Assembly (NCBI GenBank): GCA_016718385.1
Contig: JADKDK010000001.1
Coordinates: 930,001-994,000, forward strand
Source: Gammaproteobacteria bacterium
GTDB lineage: Bacteria; Pseudomonadota; Gammaproteobacteria; Pseudomonadales; UBA5518
Length of the DNA: 64,000 nucleotides
Direction of reading: 5' to 3'
Shown: positions 18,401-26,243 of the stretch, piece after piece
Layout: each line of letters starts with the position of its first letter
Position numbering within the stretch: the first letter of the stretch is position 1
The notes under the pieces: generated by a model
What the model saw: only the letters and a program-made list of their open reading frames with translations
Told to the model about the DNA's origin: nothing
The model's database searches: none
Program-made: the position numbers and the translations under genes

Positions 18401-18525
18401 TGCAGGCGGGCGGGCGCATGGTGGGCATAATCTCGCACGTGCCCGAACTGAAACAGCAGATGGACGTGCAGATCGTGGTGGAACCGGGCGCCAGCGGCAG
18501 CCATCTGCGGCTGGTCGCGCCGTAG
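15469..18525 (+). CDS. sbcC: Exonuclease subunit SbcC (SMC/Rad50-type ATPase)
   Basis: SbcC drives the SbcD nuclease by ATP-dependent conformational change. The 1,018-residue protein has Walker A GPTGAGKTS (35-43) and the conserved QGRFRELL region. Two long Ala/Arg/Glu-rich coiled coils flank a CPVC zinc hook (C509/C512). The ABC signature LSGGESF is near 922 and Walker B LDTLFIDEGFGSLD near 951. The coiled coils are very rich in alanine and arginine, which creates long spurious antisense reading frames here. It is translationally close to sbcD and is followed by a small zinc-ribbon gene. Confidence 0.96.
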   Translation: MRPLTLAMTAFGPFAGTETIDFRRLGENPLFLINGPTGAGKTSILDAICFALYGETTGGERQGAEMRSHHAAPELLTEISFEFELAGKQYRIRRVPDQERPKARGEGTTQHKAEAQLAELGADGSARNLVPRKVGEANQRVMELIGLDADQFRQVMVLPQGRFRELLLAPSQEREAIFQQLFQTHVYARLERALKDGANALSAEVERLGERSRGLLEGCGLASTDALATALHELLAQIAVAGAARDAALAQHGEAQLALEAARLLEQRFVAHDGARKALERIVAEESLRAEERSRARGAAAARTLAPHHESVAQRAAEHERATGRWREAEAALARARDASGHAETAWREATAQEPELLRLRDEMVRLRALEPVAIELQHGERLLRERRAERARADAAQEAARGAHEAAAKALADVDARIAGLRQRMEALAEAPLARERCTARLLVRRRQEELTATLEDLRVAGDAAARRLEDAALAQRRAAESLRALRQAWQAGQAVVLARELRHGAPCPVCGSAEHPAPAVGAQEVPAPDTLDRALELDELAREALEAARIERVRIDEAIAAQEATLARLREELGDHAGEPLAALEQQAAALAANVQAHDLAQAELRDAERARADCIERVTRLASDRDSMRLAAHTAERAEGEAAVAFATQQRQLPEALRVPGAVAEALRTAMAGAERLGRELGAARSRQQEAGNGLAGAQVEAAGRLDEMQRAAALLQETEAAWQQLLAASPFADTAAFREALLEPGELQRLEQEIRDRENALLLARRALEDAAGAIAGAERPLLPALEQAELVARRARDAAVGDVRVLGERRATLERTQHALAQLLAEQAALEAEYAVLGRLARIANGGNAHNLSLQRFVLSVLLDEVLVEAGHRLRLMSRGRYQLSRREEVRDARSKSGLELDVEDAYTGRVRPVATLSGGESFMAALALALGLSDVVQAHSGGIRLDTLFIDEGFGSLDADALDLAIRTLIDLQAGGRMVGIISHVPELKQQMDVQIVVEPGASGSHLRLVAP

Positions 18526-18539
18526 GGAGTATGCAGCGC

Positions 18540-18998
18540 ATGCGACGCAACCGCACGATCACGACCGCGCTGGTGCAGACGCGCATCCGCGGCGATCGTG
18601 ACGGCGGCTTTCGTGCGCTGGTGAGCCAGCAGTTCGACGGTCGCGCGCTGCGCCGGGAACTGCAGTTCAGCGTGAGCCCGGAACAGTTGGCGGAGTCCGG
18701 CGGCGCGGCGATGTATTGCCCGAGCTGCCGCGCGCGGCGTCGTTGCGATGCGATCACGTTCACCAGCCTGGGGTTGGAACCACAGCGGCGCCACGGGCTG
18801 GGCGGCAGGCCGGAGATCAGCTGGTCGCGGCGCGTGCGCATGTGCCGCAGCTGCTTCTACCACTTCATCACCGCCGAAGTGTCCGAGTCGCTGATCCTCG
18901 AGATGGGCGAGATGCTCGACGAGAAGGGCGATGACAGCGAGACCGCCGGTCCCGGCGCCTCGACGGTGATTCCGTTCCGGCGCGGGCGTCCGCGCTAG
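18540..18998 (+). CDS. Small zinc-ribbon protein of unknown function, downstream of sbcC
   Basis: The 152-residue protein has two CxxC pairs, YCPSC and MCRSC, about 40 residues apart. The second leads into FYHFITAEVSESL. This is reminiscent of the NrdR zinc ribbon but lacks the NrdR ATP-cone. About 60 Arg-rich residues precede the ribbon, and an acidic then basic tail ends the protein. I do not know a named family. GGGAG at 18525-18529 sits ten bases before ATG 18540, which favours that start over ATG 18531. The short distance from sbcC suggests co-transcription and perhaps a DNA-related role (inference). Confidence 0.6.
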   Translation: MRRNRTITTALVQTRIRGDRDGGFRALVSQQFDGRALRRELQFSVSPEQLAESGGAAMYCPSCRARRRCDAITFTSLGLEPQRRHGLGGRPEISWSRRVRMCRSCFYHFITAEVSESLILEMGEMLDEKGDDSETAGPGASTVIPFRRGRPR

Positions 18999-19516
18999 GG
19001 CATATTCGCCTGCAGCATGGCGATCAGCTTCGACTTCATCGGGATCACCCAGTTCTGCTTCAGTTCAGCCGAGAGCAGGCCGTGCGCCTCGAGCTCGTCG
19101 CACAGATGCATCTGGTGCGCCAGGTCGAAAACGTCGAACTGCGCGGTGATCCTCCCCGAGTCGCTGAAGGTGATGAAGGAGATCCCGGGGGTCTCGAACC
19201 AGGAGCCGTCGGGCCGCTTGCCCGGGCCGCGATTCATCCAGTGAGTCACCACGCGGCCCTCGTTGCCGACGTAGACATCGAGGTAGGGGAAGGTCCAGCC
19301 TTCCCAGCCGCGCTGCATGTCGCGACCGTAGTGCGTGGCCTTGATCTCGTCGATGCCGTTGGCGCACACGCGCATGGTGCCGGCGTACTCGCAGACGTAG
19401 ACGCACTCGGGCGCGTACATCTCGTCGACGAAGAAGGTCCACTCGTTGCGCTGCTCGGCCTCCCGGTGAAAGGCGATGAGTTTCTGCGCGGCCCGTTGAT
19501 GGATTTCCTGCGTCAC
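18995..19516 (-). CDS. NTF2-like / SnoaL-like protein
   Basis: This 173-residue cytoplasmic protein resembles nuclear transport factor 2-like (SnoaL-type) proteins. An N-terminal helix leads into EMYAPECVYVCEYAG, and later strands read VVTHWMNRGP and GISFITFSDSGRITAQFDVFD. That fold hosts small hydrophobic ligands and includes isomerases and ring-cleaving enzymes, but no catalytic set is clear. It starts with GTG, backed by AGGAG about ten bases upstream. Its 3' end overlaps the zinc-ribbon gene by four bases, tail to tail. It lies 18 bases downstream of the next leftward-reading gene and may be the last gene of that unit. Confidence 0.65.
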   Translation of the reverse strand: MTQEIHQRAAQKLIAFHREAEQRNEWTFFVDEMYAPECVYVCEYAGTMRVCANGIDEIKATHYGRDMQRGWEGWTFPYLDVYVGNEGRVVTHWMNRGPGKRPDGSWFETPGISFITFSDSGRITAQFDVFDLAHQMHLCDELEAHGLLSAELKQNWVIPMKSKLIAMLQANMP

Positions 19517-19534
19517 GCGGTCGGTCTCCTGTGA

Positions 19535-20029
19535 TTACATGGGCATGAAGCGCAGTTCGGGATCGGGGCTGCTGCGCTGCCAGAGCTCGTCGAACTGTTC
19601 GGTGTAATGCCTGACGAGGGGGCGGTCGTCGCGGTTCCAGAAGCACACCTTGTCGTCCTCGTTCGGGATGAAGAAGATTCCGCCGTCGTCGACCAGCATG
19701 TAGTTCGCCACGTAGTGGTCGGGGCAATAGGTGAGCTTGCGCAACAGCACCGAGGAGACCAGGCGCTGGTGCAGGGCGCCGATGCGATGCGTGCGCCGCG
19801 TCAGGAACTGGCTGTCCTTGAGCAGGATGCGCACCTCGCAGGCGCGACCCTGGCGCGCCACGCGCGACAGTTCGCTCGCGAGACCGGCATGGTCGAAGAG
19901 CTGCGGGCTCAAGGCGTCGCTGAAGATGCGCACGATATGCTGCGCGCCCCGCAGCAGTTCGCACAGCGCGCCGGCCTGGTCGCCGCTGGCATCGATCTCG
20001 ACACGCCCCTCGCTCTTCGGTCGCACCAT
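19535..20029 (-). CDS. Conserved protein of unknown function with a degenerate PLD-like motif
   Basis: The 164-residue protein follows purB with a 10-base gap, so it is probably the operon's tail. A stretch HYVANYMLVDD (~107-117) sits where a phospholipase D HxK(x)4D motif would be, but the lysine is replaced by valine. It is followed by GGIFFIPN, as in PLD folds. One such motif without lysine implies a non-catalytic relative, perhaps binding phosphate or nucleic acid. The ATG at 20029 follows a GAGG element. No signal peptide or membrane segment is seen. Function is unknown; an accessory role near purB is only positional inference. Confidence 0.55.
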   Translation of the reverse strand: MVRPKSEGRVEIDASGDQAGALCELLRGAQHIVRIFSDALSPQLFDHAGLASELSRVARQGRACEVRILLKDSQFLTRRTHRIGALHQRLVSSVLLRKLTYCPDHYVANYMLVDDGGIFFIPNEDDKVCFWNRDDRPLVRHYTEQFDELWQRSSPDPELRFMPM

Positions 20030-20039
20030 GGTCCTCGCC

Positions 20040-21425
20040 TCAGTCCTGCAGGTGATCGCGGATGCGTCGCGCCTGCACGGCGGCATTGCCGATGTAGCTC
20101 GCCGGCGTCATCTCCGCCAGGCTGCGCCTGGCCTCGGCCGGGATCGCCAGGCCGTCGATGAAGGCGCGCATCTCGGCGGCACCCAGGCGCTGGCCGCGCG
20201 TCAGCGCCTTCAGCTTCTCGTAGGGTTCCGGCACCGCGTAGCGGCGCATCACCGTCTGGATCGGCTCGGCCAGCACCTCCCAGTTGGCGTCGAGGTCCGC
20301 CAGCAGGCGCGTGGCGTCGAGCTCCAGCTTGCCGATGCCTTTCAGCGTGGCCTCGTAGGCGATCAGGCTCTGTGCGAAGGCGCCGCCGAGATTGCGCAAC
20401 ACCGTGGAGTCCGTGAGGTCGCGCTGCCAGCGCGAGATCGGCAGCTTCTCGATCAGGTGGCCGAACACCGCGTTGGCGAGGCCGAGGTTGCCTTCGGCGT
20501 TCTCGAAGTCGATCGGGTTCACCTTGTGCGGCATCGTCGAGGAGCCCACTTCGCCGGCCCGGGTGCGCTGGCGGAAGTAGCCGATCGAGATGTAGCCCCA
20601 GACGTCGCGCGCGAAGTCGAGCAGGATCGTGTTGAAGCGCGCCATCGCCGCGAACAGTTCGGCGAGGCAGTCGTGCGGCTCGATCTGCGTGGTGTAGGGG
20701 TTCCAGTCGAGCCCGAGCGAGGTCACGAAATCGCGTGCGTTCGCCTCCCAGTCCACGGTGGGATAGGCCGCCAGATGCGCGTTGTAGTTGCCGACCGCGC
20801 CGTTGATCTTGCCGAGCAGGCGCACGCCGGCGACCTGCCGGCGCTGGCGGTGCAGGCGATAGACCACGTTCGCGATTTCCTTGCCCATCGTCGAGGGCGT
20901 GGCGGGCTGGCCGTGCGTGCGCGAGAGCAGCGGGACCGCGGCCCAGTCCTCGGCCATCGCGGCCAGCGCCTCGATGATGCGGTCCATCGCCGGCAGCATG
21001 ACCTCGGCGCGCGCCGCGTTCACCATCAGCGCATGGCTCAGGTTGTTGATGTCTTCCGAGGTGCAGGCGAAGTGCACGAATTCCAGCCCGGCGGCGGCGC
21101 CCGGGATCGCACTGATGCGCTCCTTGAGGAAGTACTCGACCGCCTTGACGTCGTGGTTGGTCGTCGCCTCGATGGCCTTGACGCGCTCGGCGTCGGCGAG
21201 CGCAAAGTCCGAGGCGATCGCATCCAGCGCGGCCGAGGTCGCGGCGTCGAAGGGACCGAATTCCGGCACGCCCGGCAGCGCGGCGAGGCGCTGCAGCCAG
21301 CGCACCTCGACCAGCACGCGGAAGCGGATCAGGCCGAATTCGCTGAAGATCGGGCGCAGGCTGGCCGTCTTGGCGCCGTAGCGCCCGTCGAGGGGGGAGA
21401 TGGCGCTGAGTTCGCTGAGCTGCAT
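20040..21425 (-). CDS. purB: Adenylosuccinate lyase
   Basis: PurB catalyses two steps of purine synthesis: release of fumarate from SAICAR to give AICAR, and from adenylosuccinate to give AMP. The 461-residue protein has the typical N terminus (LSELSAISPLDGRYG) and the fumarase-superfamily signature GEVGSSTMPHKVNPIDFENAEGN split over ~290-315 around SSTMPHKVNP. Length and order match E. coli PurB. It lies downstream of hflD on the same strand, as in enteric bacteria and pseudomonads. A GTAG-type palindrome pair separates it from hflD. Confidence 0.96.
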   Translation of the reverse strand: MQLSELSAISPLDGRYGAKTASLRPIFSEFGLIRFRVLVEVRWLQRLAALPGVPEFGPFDAATSAALDAIASDFALADAERVKAIEATTNHDVKAVEYFLKERISAIPGAAAGLEFVHFACTSEDINNLSHALMVNAARAEVMLPAMDRIIEALAAMAEDWAAVPLLSRTHGQPATPSTMGKEIANVVYRLHRQRRQVAGVRLLGKINGAVGNYNAHLAAYPTVDWEANARDFVTSLGLDWNPYTTQIEPHDCLAELFAAMARFNTILLDFARDVWGYISIGYFRQRTRAGEVGSSTMPHKVNPIDFENAEGNLGLANAVFGHLIEKLPISRWQRDLTDSTVLRNLGGAFAQSLIAYEATLKGIGKLELDATRLLADLDANWEVLAEPIQTVMRRYAVPEPYEKLKALTRGQRLGAAEMRAFIDGLAIPAEARRSLAEMTPASYIGNAAVQARRIRDHLQD

Positions 21426-21492
21426 GGTGTTCCCTGTGTGCGGCGCGCCGCAGCGCGCGTGTCGTGGTGGATGATAGCGCAAGCTCTGTGGC

Positions 21493-21545
21493 GTGGGTCC
21501 GGATTCATCCGGGCATTGTTATTGTCCGCTTGAAAGCGGACCTAC
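21493..21545. repeat. GTAG-headed palindrome pair (REP/BIME-like), copy B
   Basis: Two inverted repeats lie in the hflD-purB gap: 21497-21514 (GTCCGGATTCATCCGGGC, one wobble) and 21524-21541 (GTCCGCTTGAAAGCGGAC, perfect). The left head is GTGG rather than GTAG; the right end is CTAC. A degenerate continuation with further GGACC/GACCTAC pieces runs to about 21570. Stem bases differ from the other copies but remain paired. It may act as a processing or attenuation element between the two genes. Confidence 0.65.
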
Positions 21546-21567
21546 AAAGCGGACCCACAAGGCCGAC

Positions 21568-22197
21568 CTACGGCCCGCGACGCAGTGCGCGACAGGCCTC
21601 GCGCAGCCGGCCGCGCCCGAGCAGCAGTCCCAGCCGGTTGCCGCCGACGAAGCGCCACAGCACCGCGGCGCGCACGCCCACGAGCAGCAGGGCGCGGATG
21701 CGCGCCGCGACGCGCTCGTCCTGCAGATACTGCGCGCTGCCCGTGACCTGGATGCGCAGGCGGTAGGTGCTGATGGTGTCCTGGTAGATGGCGGCCATGC
21801 TGGCGGCGAGCTCGTCGTGGCTGGTCGCGCAGTGCCCGGACCCGAGCCCCGTGTGCTGCAGGCGGGATCGGATGATCGCGAGGCGCTCGCGGTCGCCGCA
21901 AAGCCGCTTGCCCAGGTGCAGCAGCGACATCGCGTAGCGCAGCACGGGACCCTGCTCGATACCCGGGACCGGCGCGACCATCGCCTCGAGTTGCTGCAGG
22001 CCGCGCGCGAGGTTGTGCACGCCGCCGAATACGTCTTCCACGGCGTCCCACTCGACGCGGAACAGACTGTCGGTCAGCGCGCGCATCTCCTCGGGCGGTG
22101 CGGCGCCGGTGCGCGCGAGCTGGTCGACCAGGATCGCGCACTCGAGCACGGCGGCGAGCGCGATGGCCTGCGAGCGCGCAGCGTCGGCGACATTCAT
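21568..22197 (-). CDS. hflD: High-frequency lysogenization protein HflD homolog
   Basis: HflD is a peripheral inner-membrane protein known in E. coli for binding the phage lambda CII activator; its native role is unclear. The 209-residue length, helical character and position between mnmA and purB fit HflD. Features include an N-terminal QAIALAAVLECAILVDQLA helix and a conserved LRYAMSLLHLGKRL segment. The start codon overlaps the mnmA stop (ATGA), so translation is coupled. The C terminus is Arg-rich. Confidence 0.88.
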   Translation of the reverse strand: MNVADAARSQAIALAAVLECAILVDQLARTGAAPPEEMRALTDSLFRVEWDAVEDVFGGVHNLARGLQQLEAMVAPVPGIEQGPVLRYAMSLLHLGKRLCGDRERLAIIRSRLQHTGLGSGHCATSHDELAASMAAIYQDTISTYRLRIQVTGSAQYLQDERVAARIRALLLVGVRAAVLWRFVGGNRLGLLLGRGRLREACRALRRGP

Positions 22198-23282
22198 GCG
22201 AAACGCTCCTCGATGACACCGCCGCCGAGGCAGCAGTCGCTGTCGTAGAACACGACGTATTGCCCTGGCGTCACCGCGCGCTGGGGCTGCTCGAATTCCA
22301 CGCGCCAGCGCCCGCCGGGCGCGGCGTGCAGGGTGCACGCCTGGTCGGCCTGGCGATAGCGGATCTTGGCGTGCAGCCGCGGCGTCGGTGCGGGCGGCGG
22401 CCCGATCCAGTGCAACTGCCCGCAGCCGAGCGCGCGGTGATAGAGCGCCGGGTGCTCGCTGCCCTGCGCCACGATCAGCGCGTTGCGCGCGAGGTCCTTG
22501 TCGACCACGTACCATGGCTCCTCGGCGTGGTCACGGCGGCCGCCGATGCCGAGGCCCTGGCGCTGGCCGATCGTGTAATACATCAGGCCGTGGTGCTCCC
22601 CGAGCGGTTCGCCGTCGACGCTCTCGATCACGCCCGGTTGAGCCGGCAGGTAGCGGCGCAGGAAGTCGCCGAAGCGCCGCTCGCCGATGAAGCAGATGCC
22701 GGTGCTGTCTTTCTTGGTGGCGACCGGGAAGGCGTGCTCGCCGGCGATGCGCCGCACCTCGGCCTTGGGCAGTTCGCCGACCGGGAACAGGCACTTGGCC
22801 AGTTGTTCGCCGGGCACCGCGTGCAGGAAGTAGCTCTGGTCCTTGCCGGCATCGATACCCTTCAGCAACCGCGCCCGGCCGTCGGCGAGCGCCATGCGCG
22901 CGTAGTGCCCCGTCGCGATGCGCGTCGCGCCCAGCGCCTCGGCATACTCGACGAAGACCTTGAACTTGATCTCGCGGTTGCACAGCACGTCGGGGTTCGG
23001 CGTGCGCCCGGCGCGGTACTCGGCCAGGAAGTGCTCGAACACGTTGTCCCAGTACTCGGCGGCGAAATTGGCCGTGTGCAGGCGGATGCCGAGCAGCGCG
23101 CACACCGCCTCGGCGTCGGCGAGATCGGCCCTGGCGGTGCAGTACTCGGTGCCGTCGTCCTCGTCCCAGTTCTTCATGAACAGGCCCTCGACCGCGTAGC
23201 CCTGCTCGCGCAGCAGCAGCGCGGAAACCGCCGAATCGACGCCGCCCGAGATGCCGACGATGACGCGCTCGCCCCGGCTCAT
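22194..23282 (-). CDS. mnmA: tRNA-specific 2-thiouridylase
   Basis: MnmA puts sulfur on U34 of tRNA-Lys, -Glu and -Gln, using ATP and a persulfide relay. The 362-residue protein has the PP-loop SGGVDSAVSALLL near the N terminus, then GLFMKNWDEDD and TPNPDVLCNREIKF with the first catalytic Cys. The second Cys is in STGICFIGERRF, and IGQRQGLGIGG follows. Length and order match E. coli. It overlaps both neighbours (nudJ and hflD) by ATGA junctions, giving a tightly coupled nudJ-mnmA-hflD run. Confidence 0.97.
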   Translation of the reverse strand: MSRGERVIVGISGGVDSAVSALLLREQGYAVEGLFMKNWDEDDGTEYCTARADLADAEAVCALLGIRLHTANFAAEYWDNVFEHFLAEYRAGRTPNPDVLCNREIKFKVFVEYAEALGATRIATGHYARMALADGRARLLKGIDAGKDQSYFLHAVPGEQLAKCLFPVGELPKAEVRRIAGEHAFPVATKKDSTGICFIGERRFGDFLRRYLPAQPGVIESVDGEPLGEHHGLMYYTIGQRQGLGIGGRRDHAEEPWYVVDKDLARNALIVAQGSEHPALYHRALGCGQLHWIGPPPAPTPRLHAKIRYRQADQACTLHAAPGGRWRVEFEQPQRAVTPGQYVVFYDSDCCLGGGVIEERFA

Positions 23283-23743
23283 GAGGCCTGGGGATAGAAA
23301 AAATGCAGCGGGAAGCGGTGCCCGGCGCGGTGCTGCTCGATGGTCGCCAGCACCGATTCGCTGCGCAGGCGCGCGCGCTCGGCGAGTATCTCCTCGTAGC
23401 TCAGCCAGCGTGAGGCGATGATCTCGGTGTCGAGCGCGCGCTCGACGTGATGGTGCAGCGCCTGCGCGAGGAAGCTGGTGCGCAAATAGCTGACCCCGGT
23501 CTGCGCGCTGGTGAACAGGCTGGCGCCCAGCAGCGCCTGGATCTCGACCTCCCAGCCGGTTTCCTCGAGGGTTTCGCGCCGCGCGGCCTCGACCAGCGTC
23601 TCGTTGGGCTCCAGGTGCCCCGCGGGCTGGTTCAGTACCCGGCGCCCGCCGTCGATCTCCTCGACCAGCAGGTAGCGGCCATCGCGGAACACCACCGTGG
23701 CCACGGTGACGTGCGGTATCCATTGCGCGTGCCGGTCGCTCAT
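23279..23743 (-). CDS. nudJ: NUDIX hydrolase, NudJ-like
   Basis: The 154-residue protein carries a full Nudix box, GHLEPNETLVEAARRETLEE followed by TG (~42-63), matching GX5EX7REUXEEXGU. NudJ in E. coli hydrolyses thiamine-pathway and nucleoside pyrophosphates. Assignment to NudJ rests mainly on its place just before mnmA and after rluE, the same order as in E. coli. No signal peptide is present. The stop overlaps the mnmA start. Confidence 0.88.
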   Translation of the reverse strand: MSDRHAQWIPHVTVATVVFRDGRYLLVEEIDGGRRVLNQPAGHLEPNETLVEAARRETLEETGWEVEIQALLGASLFTSAQTGVSYLRTSFLAQALHHHVERALDTEIIASRWLSYEEILAERARLRSESVLATIEQHRAGHRFPLHFFYPQAS

Positions 23744-23769
23744 GGTCGGGTCCCGTCAAAAGGCGCGCA

Positions 23770-24375
23770 TTATAGCCGCGGGCGCAGGCGGCGCGGGGCA
23801 GGGCGCCGTGTGGCCTTTTTCGCTTGCGCGGGCAGGTTGACGGATTCCCGGCGCCATGCGCCGGGGGCCAGCCCTTCCAGGCTCCACGGGCCGATGCGCC
23901 AGCGTACCAGGCGCAGCGTCGGGAAGCCGACCGCTGCGCTCATGCGCCGTACCTGGCGGTTGCGACCCTCGGTGAGCGTGAGGCTGAGCCACGAGGTCGG
24001 GATGCTGGCGCGAAAACGCACCGGCGGATCGCGCTCCCACAGCGGCGGCGTGTCGATGCGCTCGGCAGCGGCCGGCTGCGTGGGGCCGTCGTTCAGCACC
24101 ACACCGCGGCGCAGTTGCGCCAGCGCCGTGTCGCTGACCTCGCCCTCGACCTGCACCAGATAGGTCTTGGCCAGCTTGAAGCGCGGCGAGGCGATGCGCG
24201 CCTGCAGCGCGCCGTCGTCGCAGAGCACGAGGAGTCCCTCGGAGTCGTAATCGAGCCGTCCGGCGGGCCGGAAGCCGGGCGCCTGCACGAACTCTGCCAG
24301 CGTGCGGCGTCCTTCCCGGTCGCTGAACTGGCTCAGCACGCCCCAGGGCTTGTTGAACAGGATCACATCGGGCAC
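23770..24375 (-). CDS. rluE: 23S rRNA pseudouridine synthase RluE-like
   Basis: RluE makes pseudouridine 2457 in 23S rRNA. The 201-residue protein has the RsuA-family signature GRLDYDSEGLLVL with catalytic D42, a KTYLV(Q)VEG strand and the EGRNRQVRRM motif. The N terminus (ILFNKPWGVLSQF) is standard for RluE-type enzymes, and no S4 domain precedes it. A GTG start fits this N terminus; no strong Shine-Dalgarno is visible. The tail is Arg/Lys-rich. It lies between nudJ and icd, the latter divergent. Confidence 0.9.
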   Translation of the reverse strand: MPDVILFNKPWGVLSQFSDREGRRTLAEFVQAPGFRPAGRLDYDSEGLLVLCDDGALQARIASPRFKLAKTYLVQVEGEVSDTALAQLRRGVVLNDGPTQPAAAERIDTPPLWERDPPVRFRASIPTSWLSLTLTEGRNRQVRRMSAAVGFPTLRLVRWRIGPWSLEGLAPGAWRRESVNLPAQAKKATRRPAPRRLRPRL

Positions 24376-24422
24376 GGCACTCGCTGTCTGTCCGGGGGCG
24401 CTGCAGCGCGGGGAAGCGATGG

Positions 24423-24428
24423 TATACT
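24423..24428 (+). promoter_or_regulatory. Possible -10 element of the icd promoter
   Basis: TATACT at 24423-24428 lies 58 bases upstream of the icd start in the icd-rluE divergent gap. No good -35 hexamer was found at a usual distance, so either an activator is used or the element is accidental. CTGGAG at 24474-24479 is the likely icd ribosome-binding site. Confidence 0.35.
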
Positions 24429-24485
24429 GCCGCGCCTCGCAAGAGACCGGCTATTCATTCCCTGGGCACTTCACTGGAGCAATCA

Positions 24486-25742
24486 ATGGGTTACAAGCAC
24501 ATCAAGGTACCAGCACAAGGCGAAAAGATCACCGTCAACGCGGATTTCACGCTGAACGTGCCCGCCAATCCGGTCATTCCCTTCATCGAGGGCGACGGGA
24601 TCGGCGTCGATATCACGCCGGCCATGCTGAAGGTTGTTGATGCGGCGGTCGCCAAGGCCTACGGCGGCAAGCGCAAGATCAGCTGGATGGAAATCTACAC
24701 CGGCGAGAAAGCCGCCGAGCTCTACGACGGCGACTGGTTCCCGGCCGAGACGCTGGACGCCATCCGCGAGTACGTGGTCTCGATCAAGGGTCCGCTGACC
24801 ACGCCGGTGGGCGGCGGCTTCCGCTCGCTGAACGTGGCGCTGCGCCAGGAACTCGACCTCTACGTCTGCCTGCGCCCGGTGCGCTGGTTCAGCGGCGTGC
24901 CCTCGCCGGTGCGCGAGCCCGGCAAGACCAACATGGTGATCTTCCGCGAGAACTCCGAGGACATCTACGCCGGCATCGAGTGGAAGGCCGGTTCGGCCGA
25001 CGCCGACAAGGTGATCCGCTTCCTGCGCGAGGAAATGGGCGTCACCAAGATCCGATTCCCCGAGAACTGCGGTATCGGCATCAAGCCGGTGTCGAAGGCC
25101 GGTACCGAGCGCCTGGTGCGCCGTGCGATCCAGTACGCCATCGACCAGGACCTGCCCTCGGTCACGATCGTGCACAAGGGCAACATCATGAAGTTCACCG
25201 AGGGTGGCTTCAAGGAATGGGGCTACGCGCTGGCGCAGAACGAGTTCGGCGGCGAACTGCTCGACGGCGGCCCGTGGGTGAAGGTGCGCAACCCGAGGAC
25301 CGGCAAGGACATCGTGATCAAGGACGTGATCGCCGATGCGATGCTGCAGCAGGTGCTGCTGCGTCCCGACGAATACAGCGTGATCGCCACGCTGAACCTC
25401 AACGGCGACTACCTCTCCGACGCGCTGGCCGCGCAGGTCGGTGGCATCGGCATCGCGCCGGGTGCGAACCTCAGCGATACCGTGGCGCTGTTCGAGGCCA
25501 CCCACGGCACGGCGCCCAAGTACGCCGGCCAGGACAAGGTGAACCCCGGCTCGCTGATCCTGTCGGCGGAGATGATGCTGCGCCACATGGGCTGGAACGA
25601 GGCCGCCGACCTGATCATCACCGGCATGAACGGCGCGATCCAGGCCAAGACGGTGACCTACGACTTCGAGCGCCTGATGGAAGGGGCGACCCTGCTGAAG
25701 TGCTCGCAGTTCGGTGACGCGATCATCAAGCACATGGCATGA
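24486..25742 (+). CDS. icd: Isocitrate dehydrogenase, NADP-dependent
   Basis: This TCA-cycle enzyme converts isocitrate to 2-oxoglutarate with NADP+. The 418-residue protein is the dimeric E. coli type. It has LTTPVGGGFRSLNVALRQ with S114 at the position phosphorylated by AceK in E. coli, the RENSEDIYAG motif, and ATHGTAPKYAG near the adenine site. GGAG stands shortly before the ATG. It is followed by a strong hairpin that ends the transcript before the convergent cspD gene. AceK itself is not in the window. Confidence 0.97.
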   Translation: MGYKHIKVPAQGEKITVNADFTLNVPANPVIPFIEGDGIGVDITPAMLKVVDAAVAKAYGGKRKISWMEIYTGEKAAELYDGDWFPAETLDAIREYVVSIKGPLTTPVGGGFRSLNVALRQELDLYVCLRPVRWFSGVPSPVREPGKTNMVIFRENSEDIYAGIEWKAGSADADKVIRFLREEMGVTKIRFPENCGIGIKPVSKAGTERLVRRAIQYAIDQDLPSVTIVHKGNIMKFTEGGFKEWGYALAQNEFGGELLDGGPWVKVRNPRTGKDIVIKDVIADAMLQQVLLRPDEYSVIATLNLNGDYLSDALAAQVGGIGIAPGANLSDTVALFEATHGTAPKYAGQDKVNPGSLILSAEMMLRHMGWNEAADLIITGMNGAIQAKTVTYDFERLMEGATLLKCSQFGDAIIKHMA

Positions 25743-25748
25743 CCGGGT

Positions 25749-25780
25749 GGACCGGCAGCGCCGCCAGGCGCTGCCGGTCC
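25749..25780. terminator. Bidirectional terminator between icd and cspD
   Basis: A perfect 14-bp stem (GGACCGGCAGCGCC paired with GGCGCTGCCGGTCC) closes a GCCA loop. It fills almost the whole 41-base gap between the convergent icd and cspD stop codons. The flanks (GCTTCATTTG on the plus side) have only short T runs, so it may be a weak intrinsic terminator or mainly an RNA 3'-end stabiliser. Confidence 0.8.
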
Positions 25781-25783
25781 GCT

Positions 25784-26023
25784 TCATTTGATCAACATGG
25801 CCGCCGCGTCCTCGAGCGCCTCGAGCGCTTCGATGGCGATCGCGTGCATGCCCTTGGGTCCCGCTTCGACCTCGAAGCGAACCGTCTGCCCCGCCTTCAG
25901 CGTCTTGTAGCCTTCCATCCGGATGGCGGAGTAATGGGCGAACACGTCCGAGCTGCACTCATCGGCCAGGATGAAGCCGTAGCCCTTGGCGTTGTTGAAC
26001 CACTTGACGACACCAGTACGCAT
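25784..26023 (-). CDS. cspD: Cold-shock-domain protein CspD
   Basis: The 79-residue protein is one cold-shock domain with RNP1-like KGYGFI (12-18) and RNP2-like VFAHYS, then a helical tail. CspD-type proteins bind single-stranded DNA/RNA and in E. coli inhibit replication in stationary phase. The FAHYSAI form and location next to clpS-clpA favour CspD over CspA. It is read divergently from clpS, with its own promoter in the gap. Confidence 0.93.
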   Translation of the reverse strand: MRTGVVKWFNNAKGYGFILADECSSDVFAHYSAIRMEGYKTLKAGQTVRFEVEAGPKGMHAIAIEALEALEDAAAMLIK

Positions 26024-26115
26024 GAATCTGGTCCTCGCTGCCCGGGACGGGCCGGCGGATTGTTGTCTTTATGTTCCTGCCGTCCACGGCTGGTGCTCGG
26101 GGGCATTGCGAGCGT

Positions 26116-26143
26116 TTTAAACGACACGCAATCCAATAGTCAA
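26116..26143 (-). promoter_or_regulatory. Probable cspD promoter
   Basis: On the minus strand TTGACT (26143-26138) is followed after 16 bases by TTTAAA (26121-26116). Transcription would start near 26110, leaving a leader of about 85 bases before cspD. A long leader is common for cold-shock genes. The rest of the 220-base cspD-clpS gap shows no other clear element. Confidence 0.45.
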
Positions 26144-26243
26144 GCCGTGGTCGGCAGCGCCGCCGCGTCGCGTGGATCGGCACTTGTGCGCGACCGTGAT
26201 CCGTGAAACATTTCGCCAACGTACTGAGTTTTGCAAAACGGCC

